Part shown: piece after piece, positions 1 to 8,998 of the stretch
How positions within the stretch are numbered: position 1 is the stretch's first letter
How the letters are laid out: each line of letters begins with the position of its first letter
Notes under the pieces: generated by a model
Databases searched by the model: none
Seen by the model: only the letters and a program-made list of their open reading frames with translations
What the model was told of the DNA's origin: nothing
Translations under genes and position numbers: made by a program
From: Gammaproteobacteria bacterium
GTDB taxonomy: Bacteria; Pseudomonadota; Gammaproteobacteria; Pseudomonadales; Cellvibrionaceae
Assembly: GCA_021151625.1 (NCBI GenBank)
Contig: JAGKWY010000014.1
Span: 1 to 54,038, forward strand
DNA: 54,038 bases
Direction: 5' to 3'

Positions 1-1689
1 CTTTTGGTGGGGGGCGGCAGCTCATCCAATACACCGCCCCCCACCAAAAGTTCCACTCCGGTATCCAGCCAGAGTAATAGTGTCTCCAGTTCTACTGCAC
101 TGAGTTCGGTAATCAGCAGTTCCAGCTCAAGTGCGCGTAAAATTTTGCAGGGCCAATTTAAAGACACCAATGTATCAGGTTTACAGTTTGTATCCGGAAA
201 CCAGTCAGGCATTACTGATGCAACCGGAACATTTAATTATGAGCAGGATGAAGCGGTTGTTTTTTCCGTGGGCGAGATCAATTTGGGCCAAATTCGTGGT
301 GCATCGGTCATTACACCACTGGATCTGGTCATAGATGCTGATACCTCCAGCCCAGCAATTATCAACAGAGTTAAATTCCTCTTAATGCTGGATAACGATG
401 GTTATTCCGGCAATGGAATTCAGATATCCCCAGCCGTGCAGAATGCCGCAAAAAAATGGACGCAGGTTGATTTTACCTCCGTCAGCTTTGCGCAAAACGT
501 AGTTTCCATAATGAATACCGCATCTGCTGCCGATGGAGGCACACATCAATTACCCGATACCATGACTGCCATGCGCCATATTGAAAACACGCACTGGTGC
601 ACTCGCTCGGGAATTTTTACCGGCAGCAATTCGGCCGACAAAAACATTCGCTTTGCATTGTTTGCCAGTGCAGCAAACGGAAAGCTGGATGGATTTATGG
701 TAACCGGGTCCAGTAATGATATTGCGGAATTGCAAGGCACTCAGCCAATTTCCATGAATGCATCTGCCTCGTTTAAATTCCACAACACCAGCACACAAGT
801 TGAATATGGTGGCGTTTACCCCAACCCCGACGAAATTGTTGGCACGCTGCAACAAAACGTCCTGCCAGAATCGACATTTACCGCGCAGCGCCTGGGCGGC
901 AAGCATGCAGCCATTTATCGTTACAATGCAATTTACAATGGCAATGAACGCGGCTTACTGAGTTTCGATATTGATTCAACAAATAACATTTCCGGTGTGA
1001 TTTATTATTTATCCAGCAACACCAGTAAATCACTCAGCGGCTCACTGAAAGGCCCATGGCTAACTGCCACTACAGCAGACAATCTTCAACTCCAGGGCCT
1101 GGTGAATTGGAGTAACGGCGAATTAAGTGGAACCTGGTCTAACACCACAGCAGGAACCTCTGGCAGCTTCAACGGTGGAGGCTGTCAATTGAACCCTGCG
1201 CCCATCACGATTAACGGCTTTGATGATTGGAAAATTGGTTTCAACACTGGCAGCCAACAACTTATTCCCGCGTCGGGAACCAATCCGCTCGTTGTGATGG
1301 ATGGCGCCGCTGTTGCCCATGTGCGCCTCAAAGTATCTCCCTGGGGAGAAATGTCGTTTCCACTTGCAGGATTTGATAAAACAGGCGAAGCAGAAGTTAT
1401 CGATTTGAGCGGTTCAAGCTTTATTGAAATTACTTACAAGGCCAACCAAAGTGTTAACTTGCAATTGCGCCAATACGCAGTTCACGGCGGCACGCACAAT
1501 CAAATCACCTTACCTGCAGCCGCTGAATTTACCACGGTAAAAATTCCGTTTAGCGACTTTAAAGGTGGACTCACGCCACTGGATTTAACCAAAGTCGCCA
1601 AATTTAATTTCGCGCTGTTGAGTAACAATACCAATGATGGTTATGCGGAACTGATTGTGAAGGGATTTAAGATCGATAAGTTTAATTAG
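1..1689 (+). CDS. Secreted poly-Ser-linker lipoprotein, 5' end cut by window
   Basis: The frame is open from base 1 with no upstream stop, so the start and any signal peptide/lipobox lie outside the window; a TTG at 4 is unlikely to be the start. The visible N-terminus is a Gly3 stretch and then about 40 residues rich in Ser/Pro/Thr, the linker type seen after the lipobox Cys in the xylanase and S41 peptidase of this window. Residues of about 50-115 carry an 'F.D..V.GL.F..G..SG.TD..G.F.Y' pattern ending in ITPLDLV, which I recognise from bacterial surface lipoproteins of unknown role. The last 160 residues (from GFDDWKIG) look like a beta-sandwich resembling CBM11/CIA30-type carbohydrate-binding domains; this is fold-level inference only. 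No catalytic motif is seen. Probably an outer-membrane-anchored binding protein, substrate unknown. Confidence 0.6.
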   Translation, partial: LLVGGGSSSNTPPPTKSSTPVSSQSNSVSSSTALSSVISSSSSSARKILQGQFKDTNVSGLQFVSGNQSGITDATGTFNYEQDEAVVFSVGEINLGQIRGASVITPLDLVIDADTSSPAIINRVKFLLMLDNDGYSGNGIQISPAVQNAAKKWTQVDFTSVSFAQNVVSIMNTASAADGGTHQLPDTMTAMRHIENTHWCTRSGIFTGSNSADKNIRFALFASAANGKLDGFMVTGSSNDIAELQGTQPISMNASASFKFHNTSTQVEYGGVYPNPDEIVGTLQQNVLPESTFTAQRLGGKHAAIYRYNAIYNGNERGLLSFDIDSTNNISGVIYYLSSNTSKSLSGSLKGPWLTATTADNLQLQGLVNWSNGELSGTWSNTTAGTSGSFNGGGCQLNPAPITINGFDDWKIGFNTGSQQLIPASGTNPLVVMDGAAVAHVRLKVSPWGEMSFPLAGFDKTGEAEVIDLSGSSFIEITYKANQSVNLQLRQYAVHGGTHNQITLPAAAEFTTVKIPFSDFKGGLTPLDLTKVAKFNFALLSNNTNDGYAELIVKGFKIDKFN

Positions 1690-1700
1690 CAATTAAGATA

Positions 1701-1740
1701 AAAGCCCTCTGGTAATCACCTATTTTACCGGAGGGCCTTT
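1701..1740. terminator. Bidirectional rho-independent terminator
   Basis: A GCCCTC(T)GGTAA arm pairs with TTACCGGAGGGC, flanked by A- and T-rich ends. It lies between two convergent genes and can serve both. Confidence 0.75.
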
Positions 1741-1762
1741 AGCCTCGAATAAAACCTATCCG

Positions 1763-2296
1763 TTAATAGTAATCGGAAACTTGCTGCGCGTCGTTAATAT
1801 AAATTTTATGGGATGTATAAGATTCCGTTGGCTTGGCAGCTCTATCCATAACTCTGAAGCTAACTTCAGCATTAGGCTGCACTACCATGTCATAGTCCAT
1901 CTCAGAGATAGAATCTATCATCTTTTGATCTTTGTCGTAAAAGCGCACTTCAATCTTTATATCTTCCCACCCATATTGGGAGGTATTTTTCAAAGTTCCG
2001 ATAACCACCGCATTATATGTGCTCTTACATTCACCGCATGCAGTGAAACTTAACTCAGAAGAGATAATTGATAGCGAATCCTTGTGTTCCAGAAATTGGA
2101 CAGGCTCTTTATATCCCGAAGATCTGAAGCTGTCCACCACCTGAAATACAATAAAAAATATTAAAAATAAAACTAGTGCAGGAGCAAATCGCTTAAATGC
2201 ATAGCCCGTAGTTTGCGGCGACAAACAAAATGGACATACTTTTGCATCCTTATGAATAGAACTACAACAATTTTTACAAACCACATCCAGCAACAT
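1763..2296 (-). CDS. Zinc-ribbon, single-TM protein with FxLYD-like domain
   Basis: A 177-residue protein. The N-terminus has two CxxC knuckles (CKNC and CPFC), a zinc-ribbon. One strongly hydrophobic segment follows (about residues 35-55, ALVLFLIFFIVF) and then a soluble C-terminal domain with 'GTLKNTSQYGW..I.IEVRFYDKDQKMID', which resembles FxLYD/DUF3426-type domains. The chosen ATG at 2296 has an AGGAG Shine-Dalgarno 5 nt upstream; the frame is open to 2359 but that would overlap the preceding gene. It lies 37 nt downstream of the N-acetyltransferase gene and is probably cotranscribed. The function is unknown; an inner-membrane regulatory or sensing role is possible. Confidence 0.6.
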   Translation of the reverse strand: MLLDVVCKNCCSSIHKDAKVCPFCLSPQTTGYAFKRFAPALVLFLIFFIVFQVVDSFRSSGYKEPVQFLEHKDSLSIISSELSFTACGECKSTYNAVVIGTLKNTSQYGWEDIKIEVRFYDKDQKMIDSISEMDYDMVVQPNAEVSFRVMDRAAKPTESYTSHKIYINDAQQVSDYY

Positions 2297-2333
2297 CACA
2301 GTCTCCTGAGCGATAAAAACATTCCAAATAAAG

Positions 2334-3098
2334 CTATCTATACAAATTAAATTTTTCAAGCAACACTGTGTCTAATTGCTCAGGCGGAACATAACTGGCA
2401 GTTTCCTGATCGCCACGCCATTCTTTCAGCTGATCTCCCGTCAGCAAAATTCGCCCTTCCGGGTTCTGTTGCATCACCAAATACTGTTTCACAAATACCG
2501 CATCCGGATGGGTAGAGTTATAGTAATTGGCCAGTGAAAAATCTATCCACTCCATGGGTTGCAAATCAAACCCAAATTGATTTGCCCACTCACCTTTTAC
2601 TAAGGCTTTCAATACAAATTCATTGCGCTCGTCTTTATCCAGCATAAAGGTTTCATTATCCTGCTGGATTATTTGCCCTAGCTGATGCAAGCCTATAGGT
2701 GCACGCAAACCGAAACTGCCAAACCCGGTATCGCACAACCAGCGTTCAGCGCCGATTTTCACGAGTAATACCACATGGGTTTTAGGGCGGCGCTGCGGAT
2801 AAAACATGGGACGCGCACCGATAATGTCATACTCAAAACCCAGCGCGGTTAAGGCCATGGAAAAAAGCCCATTGACCTCGTAACAATAACCACCGCGCTT
2901 GCGATGGATAATTTTATCGACAATATCTTCCGGCACCATGGAGACAATCTTGCCGGCCTGTACATCCAGATTTTCAAACGGAACTGAATGTAATTGCGCA
3001 CGCATAACTCCCGTGAGTAACTGCACTGCAGGAGTTAAAGCCCCGACAAATTGAATTCGATTTAAGTAATCATTAAGACTAAAGTTTTCTGCCTGCAT
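2334..3098 (-). CDS. nat: Arylamine N-acetyltransferase
   Basis: 254 residues, close to the usual 260-280 of the family. Such enzymes move acetyl from acetyl-CoA to arylamines or hydrazines in the cytoplasm through a Cys-His-Asp triad. The triad is visible: Cys72 in RGGYCYEVN, His108 in PKTHVVLL and Asp123 in LCDTGFG, very near the canonical 69/107/122 spacing. The N-terminal 'H..VPFENLDV' motif is also present. The gene is followed after 37 nt by the zinc-ribbon gene. The physiological substrate cannot be read from sequence, and there is no antibiotic cluster nearby that would suggest an amide synthase role. Confidence 0.9.
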   Translation of the reverse strand: MQAENFSLNDYLNRIQFVGALTPAVQLLTGVMRAQLHSVPFENLDVQAGKIVSMVPEDIVDKIIHRKRGGYCYEVNGLFSMALTALGFEYDIIGARPMFYPQRRPKTHVVLLVKIGAERWLCDTGFGSFGLRAPIGLHQLGQIIQQDNETFMLDKDERNEFVLKALVKGEWANQFGFDLQPMEWIDFSLANYYNSTHPDAVFVKQYLVMQQNPEGRILLTGDQLKEWRGDQETASYVPPEQLDTVLLEKFNLYR

Positions 3099-3137
3099 TC
3101 ACCGTCAACCTTGCATCTGCAATATTTTCTACCACAC

Positions 3138-3167
3138 AAAAAGTTGCCCCCGACTAAGCGGGGGCAA
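3138..3167 (-). terminator. Rho-independent terminator after S41 peptidase gene
   Basis: A perfect 9-bp stem TTGCCCCCG/CGGGGGCAA with a 6-nt loop. On the minus strand it is followed by CTTTTTG, 15 nt past the stop of the peptidase gene. Confidence 0.8.
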
Positions 3168-3182
3168 TTAAACACTTAATAT

Positions 3183-4763
3183 CTATTTCACTAGCAGCAG
3201 CTTTCTAACTTCCGGTTCAATCAGCTGTCCATCTACAAAATCAACGGCAGGCTTCTGCAATTTCCCGTTGAACCTGGCAGAACAGGAACCATTTGCGCGG
3301 AAGTTCAATGCGGTTGCCAATAGCGCTTCGCTGGTATCACCCAATTGATGCTCAATATCATCCTGTACACGACACCCCTTTACCAAGGTTGCAGCATTTG
3401 CCGTTGACGCAGGAGAAAAACCATCGCTGTACTCACCAAAGCCTTTGGCATTAGCACCTTTCAACTGAATAGTGTAGTAGGTAGTACCGCAATTTTCCTC
3501 CGGGTAAAAACCATAGGGTTTACCGCACGTAGTATCACCAATTAAATAAACCTGGACATTTGCGCCGCGCAAACCATTGATAATAGCCTCACTGGCGGAA
3601 CAGGTATCGCCCGATGAAAGAATATAAACACGGTTTAAATTCAACGCGGGTAAATCCAGCTTGTTGTAATCACCATACAACCCATAATCCAAAAACGGAA
3701 ACGGCTCCAGCTTTTTTTGCTTCGCATTTTGAATCTGCTCATAGAAGACTTTATCTTTCACATTGGAGCCACCCACCATATAGGAAACCTGTGCAGCAAT
3801 GGACAACAAACCACCACCGTTGTAACGCAGATCCAATACCAGGTCACTGATGGCTGACTGCTTTAATTGATTGACTGCTTTTACCCATTGATCTTCAGCT
3901 TTTTCAACATGCGAGTTGAAAACAACGTAGCCCACTTTGCCTGTTGCAGTTTCCAACACCTTGGTTAATAGCACCGGTGAAATTGCTACTTCGGCAGATT
4001 GCAAAGTTACCGTACGCGACGTAGTTGCACCCGAATCCTGAATTTCAAAATTGTGCGCAGCACCAAGCTTTGAAGGAAACATTCCTTCATTCAAAGCACT
4101 CAACCCTGCATTGCTGTTTTCATTTACCAGATCATAGGAATCAATTTTTAAAATTTTTGCACCGCGCTTTACCCCAGCCAGGTCTGCCGGCGAACCCGGC
4201 TCCACATAGGCAATGTAATAGCTACGCGGTGGAAATGAAGAATAAACTTTCAAACGAATACCATAACCATAGGTCACACCACTGTCCCAGGCTTCCGCTT
4301 CTTCTGTGCTCTCATAAAAGTGGAAATTATCTTTATTAGCGCCCGAACTGGTCGTTTTGTTGGTTTTTAATACATCAAAATAATCTTGTGCAGTGGAATA
4401 ACCTGCTGGATTTGGATCTGGTAACTCGTCAAACCACAAATAGGTTTCATTGCTCCAGGAGCGCAGGAAATTTTTTTCATCCGCAAGCGAACCTCTCTTA
4501 TCGGGAAAAGCCACGCCGGTATATTTACTAACGCCCTTACGCGGGGAAGCGCAAAAGTTATCGAATTCACTTGAGGGCTTATAAACGCCAGCCGTCCACC
4601 CAGAATTTCCAATCGAGCCATTGGTCAGCGGATTGCCACCTCCGCCATCACCGTCCCCGCCGCCACCACCACATGCGGTAAGTGCCAGAGCTGTTAAAGA
4701 CAGAGCAAGCAAAGGGGATTTAACAATAAGAGGGAGCTTTTTGAGCGCAGATGATTCGTTCAC
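3183..4763 (-). CDS. S41-family (C-terminal processing-like) peptidase lipoprotein
   Basis: 526 residues. A signal peptide ends in a lipobox (ALTAC, Cys31) followed by poly-Gly, so a lipid-anchored envelope protein is expected. A PDZ domain spans about residues 165-215 (VEPGSPADLAGVKRG). The S41 catalytic core has DLRYNGGG and SSGDTCSASEAI, with the nucleophilic Ser near residue 389 and the general-base Lys in the following TTCGKPYG. Ser/Lys dyad peptidases of this family cut unfolded or C-terminal protein segments in the periplasm. The start is GTG, supported by AAGGAA 7 nt upstream. It has its own terminator downstream, so it is probably monocistronic. The substrate is unknown. Confidence 0.85.
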   Translation of the reverse strand: MNESSALKKLPLIVKSPLLALSLTALALTACGGGGGDGDGGGGNPLTNGSIGNSGWTAGVYKPSSEFDNFCASPRKGVSKYTGVAFPDKRGSLADEKNFLRSWSNETYLWFDELPDPNPAGYSTAQDYFDVLKTNKTTSSGANKDNFHFYESTEEAEAWDSGVTYGYGIRLKVYSSFPPRSYYIAYVEPGSPADLAGVKRGAKILKIDSYDLVNENSNAGLSALNEGMFPSKLGAAHNFEIQDSGATTSRTVTLQSAEVAISPVLLTKVLETATGKVGYVVFNSHVEKAEDQWVKAVNQLKQSAISDLVLDLRYNGGGLLSIAAQVSYMVGGSNVKDKVFYEQIQNAKQKKLEPFPFLDYGLYGDYNKLDLPALNLNRVYILSSGDTCSASEAIINGLRGANVQVYLIGDTTCGKPYGFYPEENCGTTYYTIQLKGANAKGFGEYSDGFSPASTANAATLVKGCRVQDDIEHQLGDTSEALLATALNFRANGSCSARFNGKLQKPAVDFVDGQLIEPEVRKLLLVK

Positions 4764-4840
4764 AAGAGAATTCCTTAGATGTCCTATCGCCAGCGGCGGT
4801 ATGCCCGGCCGGGGCGTTAAGGATAAAAGAAAACCCGGTG

Positions 4841-4871
4841 AAAAACCACGCCATACCGCTCACTGGCGTGG
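4841..4871 (-). terminator. Rho-independent terminator after GH3 gene
   Basis: A perfect 8-bp stem CCACGCCA/TGGCGTGG with a 10-nt loop. On the minus strand it is followed by TTTTTC, 32 nt downstream of the GH3 stop codon. Confidence 0.75.
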
Positions 4872-4902
4872 TCGTTCAGATCAATAAACAAGCAGAAAAT
4901 AG

Positions 4903-7362
4903 TTACAGCGGTGTGACGGCTACTGGCGTTAAATAAACCTTGTTAGCACTTACATCAGCCACTTTACCCACCAGTTCCAATTCACCACTCAGACGCATAT
5001 CCGTCGAAGAGGAGCCCAGCATCAAATTAATCTTGCCCGGCTCCACCACAAAATTCATCTGGCGGTCATAAAACCCCAGTTGATTGGCAGCCAAGGTAAA
5101 AGTCACTCGCGCCGCTTTACCGGGTGCCAAACTAACACGCTTGAATCCGCGCAGGAGCTTTACCGGTTGGGTCACACTTGCCACAGGGTCGTTGATATAC
5201 AACTGCACTACTTCATCACCAGCTCGCTTGCCGGTATTACTAACCGTCACACTAATATCAACCACTTCATGCGCAGCAAGTTTGGTTTTGCTTACTTTCA
5301 TATCTGAGTAAGCAAATTGCGTGTAACTCAAACCAAAACCAAATGGGAAAAGCGCATCAGTTTTATCAAAGGTATAACCGCGTTTTGCCGCCGGCTTGTG
5401 ATTGTAATACGCAGGTAAATGACCAACGGAACGCGCCACACTCACCGGTAATTTTCCGCCAGGGTTTGCATCACCAAATAATACGCGTGCAACTGCATGA
5501 CCAGTTTCCTGCCCAAGATACCAGCCCTGCAGAATTGCAGGTGCAGTTTGTGCGAGCTTGCTAATTGAAAGCGGACGCCCACCAATTAATAACACCACTG
5601 TCGGCTTGCCTGTTGCGAGCACCGCATCAACCAGTTCTTGCTGTTCACCTAATAATTTAAGGCTGGTGCGATCACCCAGGTGATTATCACTCCAGGCCTC
5701 ACGCGAAGTTGCTTCGTTATCACCCACCACCACAATTGCAACATCACTTTTTTTCGCCGCTGCAACGGCTTTTTCGATCATACCTTTGGTATCGGCTTTG
5801 GTGGCCAGTACAACCTCGTCAGTATGCCAGCGCTGTTTGGAGCGAGTATTGGCAGCGGCTGAATCCGGATGTGACGCCCATTTTTCAATGGTTAGCAATG
5901 TGCCTTTTTCATAATTAACAGCAACATCATCACCCAGATATTCTTTCAACCCTTGCAAAATACTGACAGTCTTTTTCGGCACATCACTATAACCGCCAAT
6001 TAAGGTTTCATCCACATGGGGCCCAATAAGAGCGACTGATTTCAATCTAGATTTATCAAGCGGCAAAATATTTTTATCATTCTTCAGCAGCACTACAGAT
6101 TTTTCTGCTGCTTGCAGCGCAACGGCAACATGCTGGTCGTTACCCACAAAGGCATCCACATTCGGAGTGGTGGTATAGGGATTATCAAACAATCCCAGTG
6201 CAAATTTTTCATGCAACACGCGCGCAACTGCCTGATCAATTTGCTTACTACTGATTTTTTTATCCTTCACTAATTGGGCAAGGTTTTTATAGGCATCACC
6301 ATCGGGAGTTTCTACATCCACACCCGCTGTCATCGCCATAAGCGCGGCTTCAGTTTTGTCGACCACAAGATGATGGCGATTAATCAATTCAGCAATGGCA
6401 AAATAATCGCTGACCACTACACCATTAAAACTCCACTCACCGCGCAGAATGTTTTGCAATAAATCCACATTGGAGTGCGAAGGAATACCATCGATCTCAT
6501 TGTAAGAGGCCATCACACTGCGTGCATGAGCTACCTTTACCGCAGCCTCGAAGGGCGGTAAAAAATTCTCGCGTAAACTGCGCTCGCCAATAGGTGCAGG
6601 TGCGGTATTTAAGCCACCTGTTGGTTCACCATGACCAGCAAGATGTTTTAGCGTGGCAATCACTCGATCTTTGCCAATACTTTCACCATCCCCCTGAAAT
6701 CCTTTAACTGCAGCCACTCCCAATTCAGAGACGAGATAAGGATCTTCCCCCAAGGTTTCTTCAATGCGCCCCCAGCGTGGATCGCGCGCGACATCCAATA
6801 CCGGAGCAAGCGCTTGATGTGTACCTATTGCACGCATTTCCTGCGCAGCAATGGTGTAAACCTGTTCGATTAATGCCGGGTCCCAACTGCTGGCCAAACC
6901 AATTGCCTGTGGAAAGCTGGTGGCGTTACGGCCAGCGTGACCGTGCAATGCCTCTTCATGGAAAATCGCAGGAATTCCCAAACGGGTATTTTCAATCAAA
7001 TATTTTTGCACCGCATTGGTAAATGCCAATGTTTGCGCAGGTGTTTTATTCGGGGTAAGTGTGGCTTTATTTTCGGCGGGGCGTGCAACCTGCCCGATTC
7101 CACCACCTAAAATCTCTTTAGCATGCTCAGGCGTAAATTCACCGGCTTCTGTTTCCAGTTTTTGCCGAGCCACCCAGACGGTTTGCAACTGCGCGATTTT
7201 TTCCTCCAATGTCATGCGCTTGAGCAAATCCTTTACACGCACATCTATGGGTTTCGCAGGATTTTTATAAACCGGTTCTGCAGCCAGGGGAGTTAGGGGG
7301 ACAAGGAATAATATCGCGCTTGCGATAACCAGGTTTAGCCGATGTGTTGCCGAGGGTTGCAT
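4903..7362 (-). CDS. GH3 beta-glycosidase (beta-glucosidase/beta-xylosidase), secreted
   Basis: 819 residues with a signal peptide ending about LAAEP, so periplasmic or exported. Three-domain GH3 layout: an N-terminal barrel with KHLAGHGEP and the nucleophile region GVVVSDYFA (Asp near 317); an alpha/beta sandwich with VVVGDNEATSREAW before a GDR..L motif, where the acid/base is expected; and a C-terminal Fn3-like domain (GDEVVQLYIND). The family releases terminal beta-glucose or beta-xylose from oligosaccharides. The position beside xylA/xylB argues for xylo-oligosaccharides, but sequence alone does not separate xylosidase from glucosidase. AGAGGA precedes the ATG. About 270 bp including a strong terminator separate it from xylA, so it has its own promoter region. 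Confidence 0.88.
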   Translation of the reverse strand: MQPSATHRLNLVIASAILFLVPLTPLAAEPVYKNPAKPIDVRVKDLLKRMTLEEKIAQLQTVWVARQKLETEAGEFTPEHAKEILGGGIGQVARPAENKATLTPNKTPAQTLAFTNAVQKYLIENTRLGIPAIFHEEALHGHAGRNATSFPQAIGLASSWDPALIEQVYTIAAQEMRAIGTHQALAPVLDVARDPRWGRIEETLGEDPYLVSELGVAAVKGFQGDGESIGKDRVIATLKHLAGHGEPTGGLNTAPAPIGERSLRENFLPPFEAAVKVAHARSVMASYNEIDGIPSHSNVDLLQNILRGEWSFNGVVVSDYFAIAELINRHHLVVDKTEAALMAMTAGVDVETPDGDAYKNLAQLVKDKKISSKQIDQAVARVLHEKFALGLFDNPYTTTPNVDAFVGNDQHVAVALQAAEKSVVLLKNDKNILPLDKSRLKSVALIGPHVDETLIGGYSDVPKKTVSILQGLKEYLGDDVAVNYEKGTLLTIEKWASHPDSAAANTRSKQRWHTDEVVLATKADTKGMIEKAVAAAKKSDVAIVVVGDNEATSREAWSDNHLGDRTSLKLLGEQQELVDAVLATGKPTVVLLIGGRPLSISKLAQTAPAILQGWYLGQETGHAVARVLFGDANPGGKLPVSVARSVGHLPAYYNHKPAAKRGYTFDKTDALFPFGFGLSYTQFAYSDMKVSKTKLAAHEVVDISVTVSNTGKRAGDEVVQLYINDPVASVTQPVKLLRGFKRVSLAPGKAARVTFTLAANQLGFYDRQMNFVVEPGKINLMLGSSSTDMRLSGELELVGKVADVSANKVYLTPVAVTPL

Positions 7363-7560
7363 GCTGTTGTCCTCTTGGGGTCGATGGGTAATTTTTTAGT
7401 ATTGTGAAGTTTTTATCGGACGGTTAACCCGTCTTTTTATTGCGCTTTTTACTGCGCTTGCTCCAGGACTTTTATTGGTTTTTTTACTGCAACAACTCTA
7501 GCGCAAGCGCGACCGCACCTACAGAGTTTTACGTTTTTTAATTATAGAAATAGCACGCAC

Positions 7561-7608
7561 AAAAAAGCCGCTAAACATCGCCCCATTGCTGGGGCGATAG
7601 TTAGCGGC
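7561..7608 (-). terminator. Strong rho-independent terminator after xylA
   Basis: Long stem with GCCGCTAA/TTAGCGGC outside and ATCGCCCCA/TGGGGCGAT inside, separated by a 2-nt bulge on each side, with loop TTGC. On the minus strand it is followed by TTTTTT. The stretch 7363-7560 between it and the GH3 start is AT-rich with no gene; no clear operator was seen. Confidence 0.85.
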
Positions 7609-7632
7609 CAGAGGCTTTGCTAGAAAAATCGA

Positions 7633-8973
7633 TTAACGAATGTAACGGTTGATAATGTTTTCGTACAATTCTTGACGACCGCTTTGCAGAGTTACTTCAC
7701 CGCCTTTGTTGCCGATGTCTGCCAACTGTTGCAAGGTCAGCTTGCCTTGCTCGTAAGCAGCGCCATTGCCAGTATCAAATGTGCTGTAACGGTCTTTACG
7801 CAGACCTTCCAGCGGAGATTGTTGGATCAGGCTGTCAGCGATAATCAATGCACGTGCGAATGTATCCATACCACCGATGTGACCGTAGAACATATCCACT
7901 GGATCCGGTGAGTTACGACGCACTTTCGCATCGAAGTTCACACCGCCACCTTGCAAACCACCAGCGCGCAGGAATACCAACATCATTTCAACAGTTTCGT
8001 TGATGTTGTATGGGAACTGGTCAGTGTCCCAGGCGTTTTGGTAATCGCCGCGGTTAGCATCCAGTGAGCCCAACATGCCGGCATTAGCTGCTGCTTGCAT
8101 ATCGTGACACATGGTGTGACCAGCGAGAGTTGCGTGGTTGGTTTCCAAATTCAATTTAAAATCTTTATCCAAACCGTGATTGCGCAAGAAACCAATTACA
8201 GTTTCAGCATCGAAATCGTATTGGTGCTTTGAAGGCTCCATTGGTTTTGGCTCAATGAAGAACACACCTTTGAAACCTTGTGCACGCGCGTAATCGCGAG
8301 CCATAGTCAGGAAGCGCGCCATATGCTCTTGTTCGCGCTTCATGTCGGTGTTCAACAGGCTCATGTAACCTTCGCGACCGCCCCAGAACACGTAGTTCTC
8401 GCCGTTCAGTGCAATGGTTGCATCCAGCGCATCTTTCAATTGTGCACCGGCGTAAGCCACTACATTGAAATCCGGGTTGGTAGAAGCGCCGTTCATGTAA
8501 CGTGGGTTAGAGAACAGGTTTGCAGTACCCCACAGCAATTTCACACCGGAAGCTGCTTGTTTTTGTTTCGCGTATTCAACGATAGTTTGCAAACGCTTGG
8601 AAGTTTCTGCACGTGATGGACCTTCATCTACCAAGTCAACATCGTGGAAGCAGTAGTAAGGCGTGCCCAACTTGGTGATAAATTCAAACGCCGCGTCCAT
8701 TTTTTCATGAGCGCGAGCAATTGGATCTTGCGTTGCAGCCCATGGGAAAATTTTGGTGCCTGGGCCGAAAGGATCGTGGCCCGCGCCGCAGAAGCTGTGC
8801 CAGTAGCAAGTGGCAAATCTGAAATGCTCTTTCAAGGTTTTGCCGGCAACTACGCGATTTTCATCGTAGTATTTAAATGCTAATGGATTATCAGAATCCG
8901 GGCCTTCGTAACCAATCTTGCCAATACCGGGGAAGTATTCTTTGCTACCGAGAACAATACTCATAATTTTCAC
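7633..8973 (-). CDS. xylA: Xylose isomerase
   Basis: 446 residues, the normal class II length. It converts D-xylose to D-xylulose in the cytoplasm and needs two divalent metals. Seen directly: HSFCGAGHDPFG and CFHDVDLV near the N-terminus (active-site His and Asp), ENYVFWGGREGY with metal-binding Glu, IEPKPMEPSKHQYDFD, and LNLETNHATLAGH. The ATG has AAGGTG 7 nt upstream and lies 25 nt after the xylB stop, so xylB-xylA form an operon read from the 10.3-kb region. A strong terminator follows. The enzyme takes xylose released by the GH10, GH43, GH115 and GH3 enzymes of this locus. Confidence 0.97.
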   Translation of the reverse strand: MKIMSIVLGSKEYFPGIGKIGYEGPDSDNPLAFKYYDENRVVAGKTLKEHFRFATCYWHSFCGAGHDPFGPGTKIFPWAATQDPIARAHEKMDAAFEFITKLGTPYYCFHDVDLVDEGPSRAETSKRLQTIVEYAKQKQAASGVKLLWGTANLFSNPRYMNGASTNPDFNVVAYAGAQLKDALDATIALNGENYVFWGGREGYMSLLNTDMKREQEHMARFLTMARDYARAQGFKGVFFIEPKPMEPSKHQYDFDAETVIGFLRNHGLDKDFKLNLETNHATLAGHTMCHDMQAAANAGMLGSLDANRGDYQNAWDTDQFPYNINETVEMMLVFLRAGGLQGGGVNFDAKVRRNSPDPVDMFYGHIGGMDTFARALIIADSLIQQSPLEGLRKDRYSTFDTGNGAAYEQGKLTLQQLADIGNKGGEVTLQSGRQELYENIINRYIR

Positions 8974-8998
8974 CTTGAGGATTTTTTACTAACACTAT